From contig CAZKMR010000001.1 of NCBI GenBank assembly GCA_964553795.1, positions 62,001-126,000 of the forward strand: a stretch of DNA of 64,000 nucleotides, in the 5' to 3' direction. Both the position numbers and the translations under genes were made by a program. Origin of the DNA: JADLHS01 sp964553795 (GTDB taxonomy: Bacteria > Verrucomicrobiota > Verrucomicrobiia > Limisphaerales > JADLHS01). Of this stretch, positions 8,979-16,966 are shown one piece after another (the first letter of the stretch is position 1; the number at the start of each line of letters is the position of its first letter). Below the pieces are notes generated by a model, which was not told where the DNA came from, searched no databases, and saw only the letters and a program-made list of their open reading frames with translations.

Positions 8979-9628
8979 ACCCCGTTTATTACTGCGGCTG
9001 GCGCTTCTTTCGCACGGCGTACAAAGTTTATTGTCGCGCCGAGTGGTTCAATGCCGAGCGCGTGCCAAAATCTGGTCCGGTCATCCTGGCCTCTAATCAC
9101 GCCAGCATCATTGATCCGCCGCTGGTGGGCACCGGCCTGGAGCGCGGCATTAGTTATCTGGCGCGGGAATCGTTGTTTCGCTTTCCAGGCATTGGTTGGT
9201 TGTTGCGCAATTGGGACGCAGTGCCGGTGGACCGCGACGGTGGCGGTGCGAAGGGATTGAAAATCATTCTGGATCGCTTGCTAGGAGGCGCTGGGATCAT
9301 TTTGTTTCCCGAAGGAACGCGGACGTTAGACGGCAAACTTCAGCCCGCGCGTTCCGGGATTGGTTTAACCGTGATCAAGTCCAACGCGCCGGTAGTGCCG
9401 GTGCGGGTGTTTGGGACATTCGAAGCTTTTGGCAAAGAGGCGAAATTTCCCAAGCCACACAAAATCGCGGCCAAGTACGGGAAGCCGATGGATTTTGCGG
9501 CGTTGCGCGCGGAGGCAAAAACGTGTTCCAAGGCGCGGCTCAAAGAAATTTATCAGGAAGTCGCGGACGAAATCATGCGGCAGATCGCCAAGCTCGAGCC
9601 GTGCGTAGATAAAGACACTTTTCCGTAA
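8975..9628 (+). CDS. plsC: 1-acyl-glycerol-3-phosphate acyltransferase
   Basis: Transfers an acyl chain to lysophosphatidate to make phosphatidate, the substrate of CdsA at the start of the window. The catalytic HX4D motif is in SNHASIIDPP at about residues 40-49. The substrate-binding FPEGTRTLDG follows at about residues 110-120. Length 217 aa, typical. It is coupled to cmk by a 4-bp overlap. No strong transmembrane helix is seen; membrane association is probably peripheral. Confidence 0.92.
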   Translation: MNPVYYCGWRFFRTAYKVYCRAEWFNAERVPKSGPVILASNHASIIDPPLVGTGLERGISYLARESLFRFPGIGWLLRNWDAVPVDRDGGGAKGLKIILDRLLGGAGIILFPEGTRTLDGKLQPARSGIGLTVIKSNAPVVPVRVFGTFEAFGKEAKFPKPHKIAAKYGKPMDFAALRAEAKTCSKARLKEIYQEVADEIMRQIAKLEPCVDKDTFP

Positions 9629-9687
9629 GGCCTCGGCGAGTAAACGGGTGTGATTAAAAGTGGGTGAGGCGCGGCGCAGATCATTGT

Positions 9688-9797
9688 GGAGCGCGGACGG
9701 TCTCCGTCCGCAGCGCGCCGCCAGCACGACCCGCAACGAATTTGTCCGAGCCACCTTTTCCTGTCCCTGCGCTGCGAGCGGGGACCGCTCGCGCTCC
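9688..9797. repeat. Palindromic repeat, intergenic copy
   Basis: A 110-bp element in the 264-bp plsC-purK gap. The left part, GGAGCGCGG then ACGGTCTCCGT then CCGCAGCG (9688-9715), and the right part, CGCTGCG then a pairing core then CGCGCTCC (9770-9797), are each hairpins. The outer words GGAGCGCGG, CCGCAGCG, CGCTGCG and CGCGCTCC are identical to those of the copy inside aroA, while the stem cores differ in sequence but still pair. GCAGATC occurs close to both ends (9676-9682, 9799-9805). Confidence 0.78.
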
Positions 9798-9892
9798 AGC
9801 AGATCCCGACACTCACTTTTAATTGCATCCCACCACAACAGTCTTCAAGGAAATGTATTTTCCAATCGGATGGCGGTTCGTAAGCTACGCCG

Positions 9893-11095
9893 GTGTCTGA
9901 AGCGAAAGCACAATCCAATCTAGTCGAGCCAAGCGTGTCTCCGTCCCGTTCGCTGCCAATCTTGGGCATTGTCGGTGGCGGACAACTTGCCAAGATGATT
10001 GCGCAAGCGGCGCGGCAACTCGGCTGCGACGTTGCGGTGCTCGAACGCCAGGCTCATAGCCCGGCAGCGGACCTCACCACGCATCACATCGTCGGCGATT
10101 GGGATGATCCCGAAACCTTGATTGAGCTGGGGAAAGTTTCCGATGTCGTGACGTTGGAAAACGAATTTGTCTCCGCAGATAGTCTGGCGGCGCTGGAGCG
10201 GGCCGGGCATGCGTTGTGGCCCACGGCGGCGAACATTCGCGTGGTGCAGGACAAGCTGACGCAGAAGCAGGCGTTCGTGGACGCCGGTCTGCCCGTGCCG
10301 CGTTTCATGGCGGTGGCGAATCAGGCTGAGGTGGCCGCTGCCGCTGAAAAGCTTGGCTGGCCGTTGCTGCTGAAGAAGCGGCGTTGCGGTTATGACGGCA
10401 AAGGCAATTTTACCGTGCGCTCGACGGCGGACATTGAAACCGCGTGGCAGCAACTCGGCGGTGACAGCAATGAGCTTTATGTCGAGGAGTTCTGCCGGTT
10501 CACGGCGGAACTAGCCATTATGATCACGCGCGGGCGCGACGGCACGAGCGTGAGTTATCCCCTCGTGGAAACGATTCAGCGTGATCACATTTGTCACGTC
10601 GTCAAAGCACCGGCGGCAGTTTCGCCGGGCATTGCCGCAATTGCGGCGGACATTGCGCAACGCGCGGTCGCTGCGGTGAACGGCGTTGGCAGCGTGGGCG
10701 TGGAAATGTTTCTCACCGCCGACCGCAACATTTTGATCAATGAAATGGCCCCGCGCGTGCACAACTCAGGTCATTACACCATTGAAGCGTGCGCGTGTTC
10801 GCAGTTTGAAAATCACGTTCGGGCGGTGATGGGATGGCCGTTGGGTTCGCCGGCACTGCGCGCGCCCGCGGCGGTGATGGTGAATTTGCTGGGTGCGGCG
10901 AAAGGCTCGGGCAATCCGCATGGAATGAGCGCCGCGTTACGAGTTGCCGGTGCCAGCGTTCACGTTTACGGTAAAACTTCCAGTTCGCCCGGGCGCAAGA
11001 TGGGACACATCACCGCGTTGGGCGAGACGATGGAACAGGCGTTGGAAAGCGCACAGGCCGCGACGGCAGCGATTCGTTTTGGAGGAACAAATTGA
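9893..11095 (+). CDS. purK: N5-carboxyaminoimidazole ribonucleotide synthetase
   Basis: ATP-grasp enzyme that carboxylates AIR with bicarbonate in purine synthesis. It is read from GTG 9893; a second in-frame GTG 14 codons later is also possible, because the conserved ILGIVGGGQLAKMIAQAA begins near residue 23. Further motifs are LLKKRRCGYDGKGN, the YVEEF of the ATP-grasp fold, INEMAPRVHNSGHYT and GMSAALRVAGASVHVYGK. Length 400 aa. It overlaps purE by 4 bp. The bicarbonate transporter and carbonic anhydrase genes directly downstream may supply its one-carbon substrate (inference). Confidence 0.95.
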   Translation: MSEAKAQSNLVEPSVSPSRSLPILGIVGGGQLAKMIAQAARQLGCDVAVLERQAHSPAADLTTHHIVGDWDDPETLIELGKVSDVVTLENEFVSADSLAALERAGHALWPTAANIRVVQDKLTQKQAFVDAGLPVPRFMAVANQAEVAAAAEKLGWPLLLKKRRCGYDGKGNFTVRSTADIETAWQQLGGDSNELYVEEFCRFTAELAIMITRGRDGTSVSYPLVETIQRDHICHVVKAPAAVSPGIAAIAADIAQRAVAAVNGVGSVGVEMFLTADRNILINEMAPRVHNSGHYTIEACACSQFENHVRAVMGWPLGSPALRAPAAVMVNLLGAAKGSGNPHGMSAALRVAGASVHVYGKTSSSPGRKMGHITALGETMEQALESAQAATAAIRFGGTN

Positions 11096-11592
11096 AAGCG
11101 AAAGCAACTCAACCACTGGTCGGCATCATCATGGGCAGCGATTCGGATTGGCCGACGATGAAAGCGGCCGCTGATATCTGCGAGCAGTTTGGCGTGCCGC
11201 ACGAGGTGCGCGTGGTTTCGGCGCATCGCACACCGGATGACATGGCGCGCTATGGTCGCACGGCGCACAAACGTGGTTTGCGCGTGGTGATTGCAGGCGC
11301 GGGTGGCGCGGCGCATTTACCGGGAATGATTGCGAGCCACACGCCGTTGCCGGTGGTCGGAGTGCCGGTGGAGAGCAAGGCGCTGAAGGGCATGGACTCG
11401 TTGTTATCCATTGCGCAAATGCCGGCTGGCGTCCCGGTGGCGACAGTGGCGATTGGTAACGGTCGCAACGCAGGGCTGTTGGCGGTGGAGATTCTCGGCA
11501 CGAGCGACGCGGCGTTGCAGAAAAAACTGCTGGCGTACAAAGCGCAGATGGCAAAGGAATCGCGGGCCAAGAATAAAAATCTGGCGCGTTAA
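11092..11592 (+). CDS. purE: N5-CAIR mutase
   Basis: Rearranges N5-CAIR to CAIR. It starts at a rare TTG (11092) that overlaps the purK stop and is supported by a clear Shine-Dalgarno GGAGG at 11081-11085. The catalytic motifs are GSDSDWPTMKAA at about residues 15-26, SAHRTPDDM, and GAGGAAHLPGM followed by PVVGVPV. Length 166 aa, the class I size. The acetyl-lysine-like basic tail after residue 155 is not part of the active site. Confidence 0.95.
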   Translation: MKAKATQPLVGIIMGSDSDWPTMKAAADICEQFGVPHEVRVVSAHRTPDDMARYGRTAHKRGLRVVIAGAGGAAHLPGMIASHTPLPVVGVPVESKALKGMDSLLSIAQMPAGVPVATVAIGNGRNAGLLAVEILGTSDAALQKKLLAYKAQMAKESRAKNKNLAR

Positions 11593-11594
11593 AC

Positions 11595-12584
11595 ATGGGC
11601 TTCTTCGATGCCATCCAAGCGAATCTGCTGACACCGGCAGTGTTGTTCTTTGCGCTCGGGTGCATTGCCGCTCTGGTGAAAAGCGATCTGCGGTTTCCCG
11701 AGCCGTTGTACATCACGCTGACGATCTATCTGCTGGTGGCCATTGGATTCAAGGGCGGGGTGGCGATTTCGGAAGCCGGCCTGCGGGCCGTTTGGTTGCC
11801 ATCGGTGGCGGCGTTGATTATCGGGACATTGATTCCACTGTGGACGTATCCGTTGCTTCGCTACGTCGGAAAATTGTCGCCGGTAGATGCTGCGGCGATC
11901 GGCGGACACTACGGCTCAGTGAGTGCGGTGACGTTCATAGCCGCGACAAATTTTCTCAAGTCCGTTTCCGAGCCGCATGAGAATTATGCGTCGGCGTTTC
12001 TCGCGGTGATGGAATCGCCGGCGATAGTCATCGCGGTGCTGCTGGGCAAGATGGCGACGCGCGACGCGAAGTCCGATTTCAAGGAAACGATGAAAGTGGC
12101 GCTGCATGAATCCATGCTGGGGCGCAGCGTGGTGTTGCTGGTCGGCGCGCTGATCATCGGATTTTTGTGTGGCAAACGCGGGGCGGAAACCACGGCGGGC
12201 TTGTTTGTGACGCCGTTCCAAGGCGTGCTCGCGTTGTTTCTTCTGGAGATGGGCACAATCGCCGCGCGACGTTTTCAGGATTTGCGCAAGGTCGGTTTGT
12301 TCCTGCTGGCGTTCGGCGTCGTGATGCCGCTAATTCACGGCATGATCGGCATCTGGCTCGGGAAAACGGTGGGCTTGAGTCTGGGCGGCGCGACGTTGTT
12401 TGGCGTGTTGACGGCGAGTGCGTCGTACATAGCTGCTCCGGCGGCGATGCGGTTGTCGTTGCCGGAAGCGAATCCCACGCTGTACCTGACGGCGGCGTTG
12501 GCGATTACGTTCCCGTTCAACATCGCATTTGGCATTCCGATTTATTACGCGGTGGCGAAATGGCTGTTTGGAGGAAGCGTATGA
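11595..12584 (+). CDS. sbtA: SbtA-type sodium-dependent bicarbonate permease
   Basis: Predicted inner-membrane Na+/HCO3- symporter of the SbtA (DUF897) family: about ten hydrophobic helices in 329 aa arranged as two similar halves. Family-typical stretches are LFFALGCIAALVKSDL, YLLVAIGFKGGVAISE, AAAIGGHYGSVSAVTF and, in the second half, ASYIAAPAAMRLSLPEA. It starts 2 bp after purE and overlaps the PII-like gene by 4 bp, so transporter and regulator are coupled. Outside cyanobacteria, SbtA proteins are thought to import bicarbonate or related anions; the substrate here is inferred. Confidence 0.88.
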   Translation: MGFFDAIQANLLTPAVLFFALGCIAALVKSDLRFPEPLYITLTIYLLVAIGFKGGVAISEAGLRAVWLPSVAALIIGTLIPLWTYPLLRYVGKLSPVDAAAIGGHYGSVSAVTFIAATNFLKSVSEPHENYASAFLAVMESPAIVIAVLLGKMATRDAKSDFKETMKVALHESMLGRSVVLLVGALIIGFLCGKRGAETTAGLFVTPFQGVLALFLLEMGTIAARRFQDLRKVGLFLLAFGVVMPLIHGMIGIWLGKTVGLSLGGATLFGVLTASASYIAAPAAMRLSLPEANPTLYLTAALAITFPFNIAFGIPIYYAVAKWLFGGSV

Positions 12585-12883
12585 CCATGTATCCGATGAA
12601 ACTGGTGACGATCATTTGTGAAGCGCTGGCGCGGGAGCCGCTCACGCGATTTCTCGACAAGTCTGGGGCACACGGCTACACGTTGTTTCGCGTCGAAGGC
12701 ACGGGCGCAAAAGGCTCGCGCGTCGCGGATATGGAGGAGTTTGCCAACATCCAGGTGGAAGTCGTCGTCACGCCGGAAGTGGCGGAGCGATTGTTGGAGC
12801 AGCTGCAGAAGGAATTCTTCGCGCGCTTTGCCATGATCGCCTTCGAATCCGACGTGCGCGTGTTGCGGTCCAACAAATTCTAA
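12581..12883 (+). CDS. sbtB: SbtB-like PII signalling protein
   Basis: A 100-aa PII-family protein expected to form a trimer that binds adenyl nucleotides and gates SbtA. The start ATG 12581 overlaps the sbtA stop (ATGA) and has GAGGAAG just upstream. The fold is seen as MKLVTIICEALAREPL, the T-loop region between GAHGYTLFRVEG and FANIQVEVVV, and the SbtB-like end DVRVLRSNKF. The C-terminal Cys-containing redox loop of some cyanobacterial SbtB proteins is absent. Pairing with sbtA is the main support for the name. Confidence 0.85.
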   Translation: MTMYPMKLVTIICEALAREPLTRFLDKSGAHGYTLFRVEGTGAKGSRVADMEEFANIQVEVVVTPEVAERLLEQLQKEFFARFAMIAFESDVRVLRSNKF

Positions 12884-12904
12884 CCGCCCACTTCAATCCC
12901 TACC

Positions 12905-13564
12905 GTGCAAAAGCTCATCGACGGAGTTCACAAGTTTCGTAACGACGAGTTCGGCAATTACCGGAAACTGTTTCGCAAGCTGTCGCAGGAAGGGCAGAAT
13001 CCGCACACGCTATTCATCACCTGTTCGGATTCCCGCGTGTTGGCGGAGTTGATTACGCAGAGCAAGCCCGGGGATTTGTTTGTGGTGAAAAATGTCGGCA
13101 ACATTGTCCCACCGGCGGAATCCACCGGCAGCACCAACTCGACCGCGGCGGCCATTGAATTCGCCGTCGAATCCCTGAAGGTCAGTGACATCGTAGTGTG
13201 CGGCCACACGCAATGCGGGGCGATGGAGGCGCTGCTGCGCGGACTGAAAGAGCCGGAGAGCCAGCCGCATTTGCGCGATTGGTTGTCACTGGCGTTGCCG
13301 GTGCGCCAGACGATTCAGACGCAATACACCCACCTGAAAAGTCATGCGGAGCAAACCACCGCGGCGGGGCAGGAGAATGTCCTGTTCGCGCTCGATAACC
13401 TGCACAGTTACGCCTGCGTCCAACGCCGGTTGAACGACGGTTCCCTGCGCTTGCACGGCTGGTTCTTCAAGATCGCGACGGCGGAACTCTTTGCCTTTGA
13501 TCCGGAGACGAAACAGTTCCTGCCGCTGGGAACAGATCTGGCCGCGCAAAGCCAATCCGATTGA
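12905..13564 (+). CDS. Beta-class carbonic anhydrase
   Basis: Interconverts CO2 and bicarbonate. The start is GTG 12905, 21 bp after sbtB. Zinc ligands and dyad are visible as CSDSRV (Cys and Asp/Arg) at about residue 40 and CGHTQCGAM (His, Cys) at about residue 100. Length 219 aa, normal. No signal peptide, so cytoplasmic. Following a bicarbonate permease and its PII regulator, it probably balances the inorganic carbon pool for carboxylations, PurK being the nearest candidate user. Confidence 0.93.
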   Translation: MQKLIDGVHKFRNDEFGNYRKLFRKLSQEGQNPHTLFITCSDSRVLAELITQSKPGDLFVVKNVGNIVPPAESTGSTNSTAAAIEFAVESLKVSDIVVCGHTQCGAMEALLRGLKEPESQPHLRDWLSLALPVRQTIQTQYTHLKSHAEQTTAAGQENVLFALDNLHSYACVQRRLNDGSLRLHGWFFKIATAELFAFDPETKQFLPLGTDLAAQSQSD

Positions 13565-13626
13565 GGGAAGACTTTTTCGGAGCGAGCGAGGATTCATTCA
13601 GGGTTTGCATGGCTGTATGCTGTCGG

Positions 13627-13642
13627 CTTTACAACTGTAAAG
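13627..13642. promoter_or_regulatory. BlaI-type operator, distal
   Basis: A perfect 16-bp dyad, CTTTACA-AC-TGTAAAG, with the TACA-N2-TGTA core of BlaI/MecI boxes. It lies 62 bp before the repressor start and its centre is 31 bp (about three helical turns) from the second dyad. Autoregulation by the downstream BlaI homologue is inferred. Confidence 0.7.
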
Positions 13643-13649
13643 ATTGCGC

Positions 13650-13678
13650 TTGACCGGCTTTACGGTTGTAGAGATGAT
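13650..13678 (+). promoter_or_regulatory. Probable blaI promoter with proximal operator
   Basis: TTGACC (13650-13655), 17 bp, then GATGAT (13673-13678) fits a sigma-70 promoter with a good -35 and a fair -10. An imperfect second BlaI dyad, CTTTACG-GT-TGTAGAG (13658-13673), fills the spacer, so repressor binding would block RNA polymerase. Transcription would begin near 13685, which favours translation start 13704 over the earlier in-frame starts. Confidence 0.55.
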
Positions 13679-13703
13679 GCGCCCGTCATCACCCAATTTT
13701 CAC

Positions 13704-14108
13704 ATGCCGCAAAAGCCGATTGAACTTACCGAAGCCGAATGGACTGTCATCAAAGCCGTTTGGGAAGGCGAACCCTGCACCGCGCCCGCCATTCAGGAGA
13801 AGTTGTTTGCCGAAACGGCGTGGACTTATTCCACGGTGCGGACGCTGATGGATCGCATGGTGACGAAAGGGTTGCTGGCGGCGGAGAAGGAAAAGAACGT
13901 GACGTTGTATCGCTCGGTGGTGACGCGCGCGCAGGCGCAGCGCGGGGAGCTGCTCTACGCGTTGAAACATGCGTTCAATGGCGCGCTCACGCCGATGGTG
14001 CAATGCCTGCTCGATACGAAGGAGATTACCAGGTCTGAACTGGACCAACTCAAGCAACTCATCGCCGCGCACGAAAAGGGTCGCGGTAAAAGTGGGAGGA
14101 AATCATGA
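13704..14108 (+). CDS. BlaI/MecI/CopY family repressor
   Basis: A 134-aa winged-helix DNA-binding protein. The family core is visible from PIELTEAEWTVIKAVWEGEP through TYSTVRTLMDRMVTKGLL to VTLYRSVVTRAQAQ; the C-terminal third is the dimerisation helix region that partner peptidases cleave in BlaI/MecI. Start 13704 was chosen because the operators and promoter lie just upstream and homology starts here; in-frame starts at 13674 and 13644 would place coding sequence over the operators. It overlaps the M56 gene by 4 bp, the usual BlaI-BlaR1 pairing. Confidence 0.92.
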   Translation: MPQKPIELTEAEWTVIKAVWEGEPCTAPAIQEKLFAETAWTYSTVRTLMDRMVTKGLLAAEKEKNVTLYRSVVTRAQAQRGELLYALKHAFNGALTPMVQCLLDTKEITRSELDQLKQLIAAHEKGRGKSGRKS

Positions 14109-16804
14109 ATGGCCTGTTGCGCTGGCTGGCGTCACCCGAATGGGCGCAACTCATCAGCGCATTTTTGCATTCGCTTTGGCTGGGAGCAGTCGTGGCGGTT
14201 GGTTTGGCGGTTGTGCTGCGGCGCGCCGTTAATCCCGTAATCCGCTATCTTTGCAGTCTGGCGGCTTTGGGACTGTTGCTGGGGTCTGGAGTGTTGGCGT
14301 GGGCGATTTTGAGCGCGCCGACTGTTCCAGTGGCAAATTCACCGCTGGTTGAGATAGTCGAGTCCGATCTTCCGAGTTCGGCCAGTGCGCCGACATCGTT
14401 TGATGTCGCCGATGAAGTGGTCGTAGTGGGACGGATGACTGTCCCCGAAGCGCCAACGCAATGGACAGCGTGGCTGGCGGGAATTTGGTTGCTGGGAGCT
14501 GCGGTGATGTTGCTGCGGGCGGGAATCAAGGTCGCGGGCGCTGAGCAACTGCGACGTTCCTGTCAGCCGCTGGCAGACGAACAAATGGCCGCATTGGTGG
14601 CCGAGGCGTGTCGCGCGGTAGGCCTGGCGCGACGCATCCGTGTGGCAGTCACGGAACGGCTGACTTCTCCGGCAGTAGTGGGGATAATTGTGCCGACCTT
14701 AATCCTGCCGCTATCGGTCTTCACGACATTGACGCCGACCCAGATTCAGTTTGTCTTGCTGCACGAACTCGCGCACATCCGGCGCGGTGATTATCTCGCC
14801 AATTTATTCCAACTCTTTGCGGAAGCGTTGTTGTTCTTCAATCCTGCGGTGTGGTGGATCAGTCATCAAATCCGGCGCGAGCGCGAAGCGTGTTGCGATG
14901 CCCTGGCGATCCAATTGAGCGGCGCGCCGACGGATTATGCAAAAACGTTAGTACAGGTGGCGGAAAACATTTTGCAATCTGCCCCCGCCGCAGCGCCTGC
15001 TTTTGGCGGCTACGGACAAGAAAACTCATCGCTGGCGGATCGGGTGCAGCGATTGCTCGTTCCCGGCTATCGACCGACTCTGCACCTTACTTGGCGCGCA
15101 ATGCTCGGCTCATTATTCGTGGGTGCCGTGATACTGGTTGCTTCCGCATACGGCACTCGAAACACGGTGGGGGCAATGATCTCATCTGCTCAACCGACAA
15201 CAAATTATCCGCCGGTGTCAGACGTTTCACTGATCACTGCTGCTGAAGGGAAACCTCGAACTCCTTCAAACGTGAACACAACCATACCCGTTCTGCGTGA
15301 TTTACCACTCCTCAGCGGCCTGTTTACCAGCGAATCGCAAGTTCAACGCGAGGACGGTAAAGATGCATTCGGCATGAATGATTTGATGGTTGATAGCCAA
15401 CAACGAAGCCACCAGCAATTTTGGTATCGGTCTGGCGATACCAATGTGCCGAAGCAATCCACCAACAGCGCCCCCACCGAGCCTTTGGCTACGCGCATGT
15501 TCAAAGTTGATATGGGGCAGATTTACTCCGCCTTAGGGTTGGCTTTGGATGGAACAAACAGCTTGAGTGCAACTAACTTGCATAATGCGGTTCGCGACTA
15601 CTTCAGCAAGGCTGGAGTCAATCTAGATCCCCTGTTGGGCAAGAGCACCTACTTCAATTTGAGTCGGGGTGAATTGTGGGTTCGAGCTACACGCGAAGAA
15701 CTGGACCTGGTTGAAGATATATTGCATTCGATGGCAGTTGCGACCGTGCGCGAATCCGAGATTTCAAATTCCGATACGCTCAAATCCCGAACTGAACATT
15801 CTGGTGGTCGCGCCATCGAATCGCTCCAAAACCAAGTCCCAACGAAAGCGTTAGTAACGCGAACTTTCAAAGCCAGTCCAGAGGCTTTAGCCGAAACTCT
15901 TGCGATAAGCGGATTTGAAACTGCGGATAACGGGAAAACTAATCTTGCAGAAAGCTTGCGCGCTTTTCTGAAATCGATGGGCGTAGATCTTTCACTGCCC
16001 AAGTCTATGTACTATAACGAACGAGCGGGAGGACTTTTTGTTCGGGCGACGGCGGAAGATCTGGGCGTGATTGAGCAATTGCTTGAAGTCGTGAATCAAC
16101 AATCGCAGCAAGTGAACATCAAGGCAATGTTTGTGGAAGTACCCGCGGATAAGTATGACGCGACAGAAATAGACCGCTTGCTGTTTTCCAATTTGAATAA
16201 AGCTGCAGGTGACAATGAACGTCAGTCGTTTGGCATTTTGACGGAGAGCGAATTTGCAAAGGTGCTCAAGAATCTCAGAGAGAGATTTCACGCTGAAATC
16301 GTGGCTGCTCCTCAGGTCACGACGTTGAGCGGCAGGCAGGCGCAAATCCAGATGGCAGACATCAAAACCATATTCACCGGCATGACGGCGGTAGTGACAA
16401 ATGGGGTGACCAACTACGTCTATGAAACCGAAACCAGGCCTTTTGGACCAGTATTGGATTTGTTGCCGACGGTTTCTGGCGATGGAACTGCCGTTCAAAT
16501 GACTGTAATTCCAAGCCTGACAGAGTTTGGGGGGTACACAAAATCAGGAGATAACCCATACTACGACTCCAATTATTATGACGCACTGCCAGTTCCCGGT
16601 GCCAATTCAGCAACGCTTCCGTTGCCGGTTTTTCGTGTTCGCAAGATGACGACGGTAACAACGGTTAAAGATGGTCAGACGTTGGTATTCGGAGGTTATG
16701 AAGCTAAGCCCCCTCTTCTTGGTTTATTCAAACGTGTGCGTTTCACCTTTGTAACGCCAACAATCCTTGATCCCGCAGGCAATCGTTTGAATCCCCCAAA
16801 ATAA
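14105..16804 (+). CDS. BlaR1-type M56 membrane peptidase fused to a secretin-like domain
   Basis: An 899-aa membrane protein. Residues 1-340 are an M56 peptidase: several membrane helices, zinc motif HELAH at 220-224 and the second motif EACCD at 261-265. After a helix near residue 340 the rest is extracytoplasmic. It contains two similar units (TRMFKVDMGQIYSAL..., TRTFKASPEALAETL...) and then a region (about 690-899) resembling the conserved secretin domain: VNIKAMFVEVP, VAAPQVTTLSGRQAQI, GPVLDLLPTVSGDG and TTVTTVKDGQTLVFGG. The distal part is visibly more A+T rich than the peptidase part. BlaR1 normally ends in a penicillin-binding sensor; the secretin-like part may be the sensor here (inference). 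Confidence 0.85.
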   Translation: MNGLLRWLASPEWAQLISAFLHSLWLGAVVAVGLAVVLRRAVNPVIRYLCSLAALGLLLGSGVLAWAILSAPTVPVANSPLVEIVESDLPSSASAPTSFDVADEVVVVGRMTVPEAPTQWTAWLAGIWLLGAAVMLLRAGIKVAGAEQLRRSCQPLADEQMAALVAEACRAVGLARRIRVAVTERLTSPAVVGIIVPTLILPLSVFTTLTPTQIQFVLLHELAHIRRGDYLANLFQLFAEALLFFNPAVWWISHQIRREREACCDALAIQLSGAPTDYAKTLVQVAENILQSAPAAAPAFGGYGQENSSLADRVQRLLVPGYRPTLHLTWRAMLGSLFVGAVILVASAYGTRNTVGAMISSAQPTTNYPPVSDVSLITAAEGKPRTPSNVNTTIPVLRDLPLLSGLFTSESQVQREDGKDAFGMNDLMVDSQQRSHQQFWYRSGDTNVPKQSTNSAPTEPLATRMFKVDMGQIYSALGLALDGTNSLSATNLHNAVRDYFSKAGVNLDPLLGKSTYFNLSRGELWVRATREELDLVEDILHSMAVATVRESEISNSDTLKSRTEHSGGRAIESLQNQVPTKALVTRTFKASPEALAETLAISGFETADNGKTNLAESLRAFLKSMGVDLSLPKSMYYNERAGGLFVRATAEDLGVIEQLLEVVNQQSQQVNIKAMFVEVPADKYDATEIDRLLFSNLNKAAGDNERQSFGILTESEFAKVLKNLRERFHAEIVAAPQVTTLSGRQAQIQMADIKTIFTGMTAVVTNGVTNYVYETETRPFGPVLDLLPTVSGDGTAVQMTVIPSLTEFGGYTKSGDNPYYDSNYYDALPVPGANSATLPLPVFRVRKMTTVTTVKDGQTLVFGGYEAKPPLLGLFKRVRFTFVTPTILDPAGNRLNPPK

Positions 16805-16966
16805 ACGCGCTTCGATCCATTCCTCTGCCAATCATTAACTTGCCGTCTCCGTGACATCCTTCTGAAAGGCTGGGGAATGTTCGGCAAAGGAATTTGATTC
16901 CGGCGCAGAAGCAATCATACCGCTGCGCCTCTTTGCGTCCTTCGCGCCTCCGCGTTTGTCCACGCG

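Noticed and set aside
13565..13704. Earlier in-frame starts (13644, 13674) for the BlaI homologue
   Set aside because: They would place coding sequence over the operator and promoter, and the extra residues show no family similarity.
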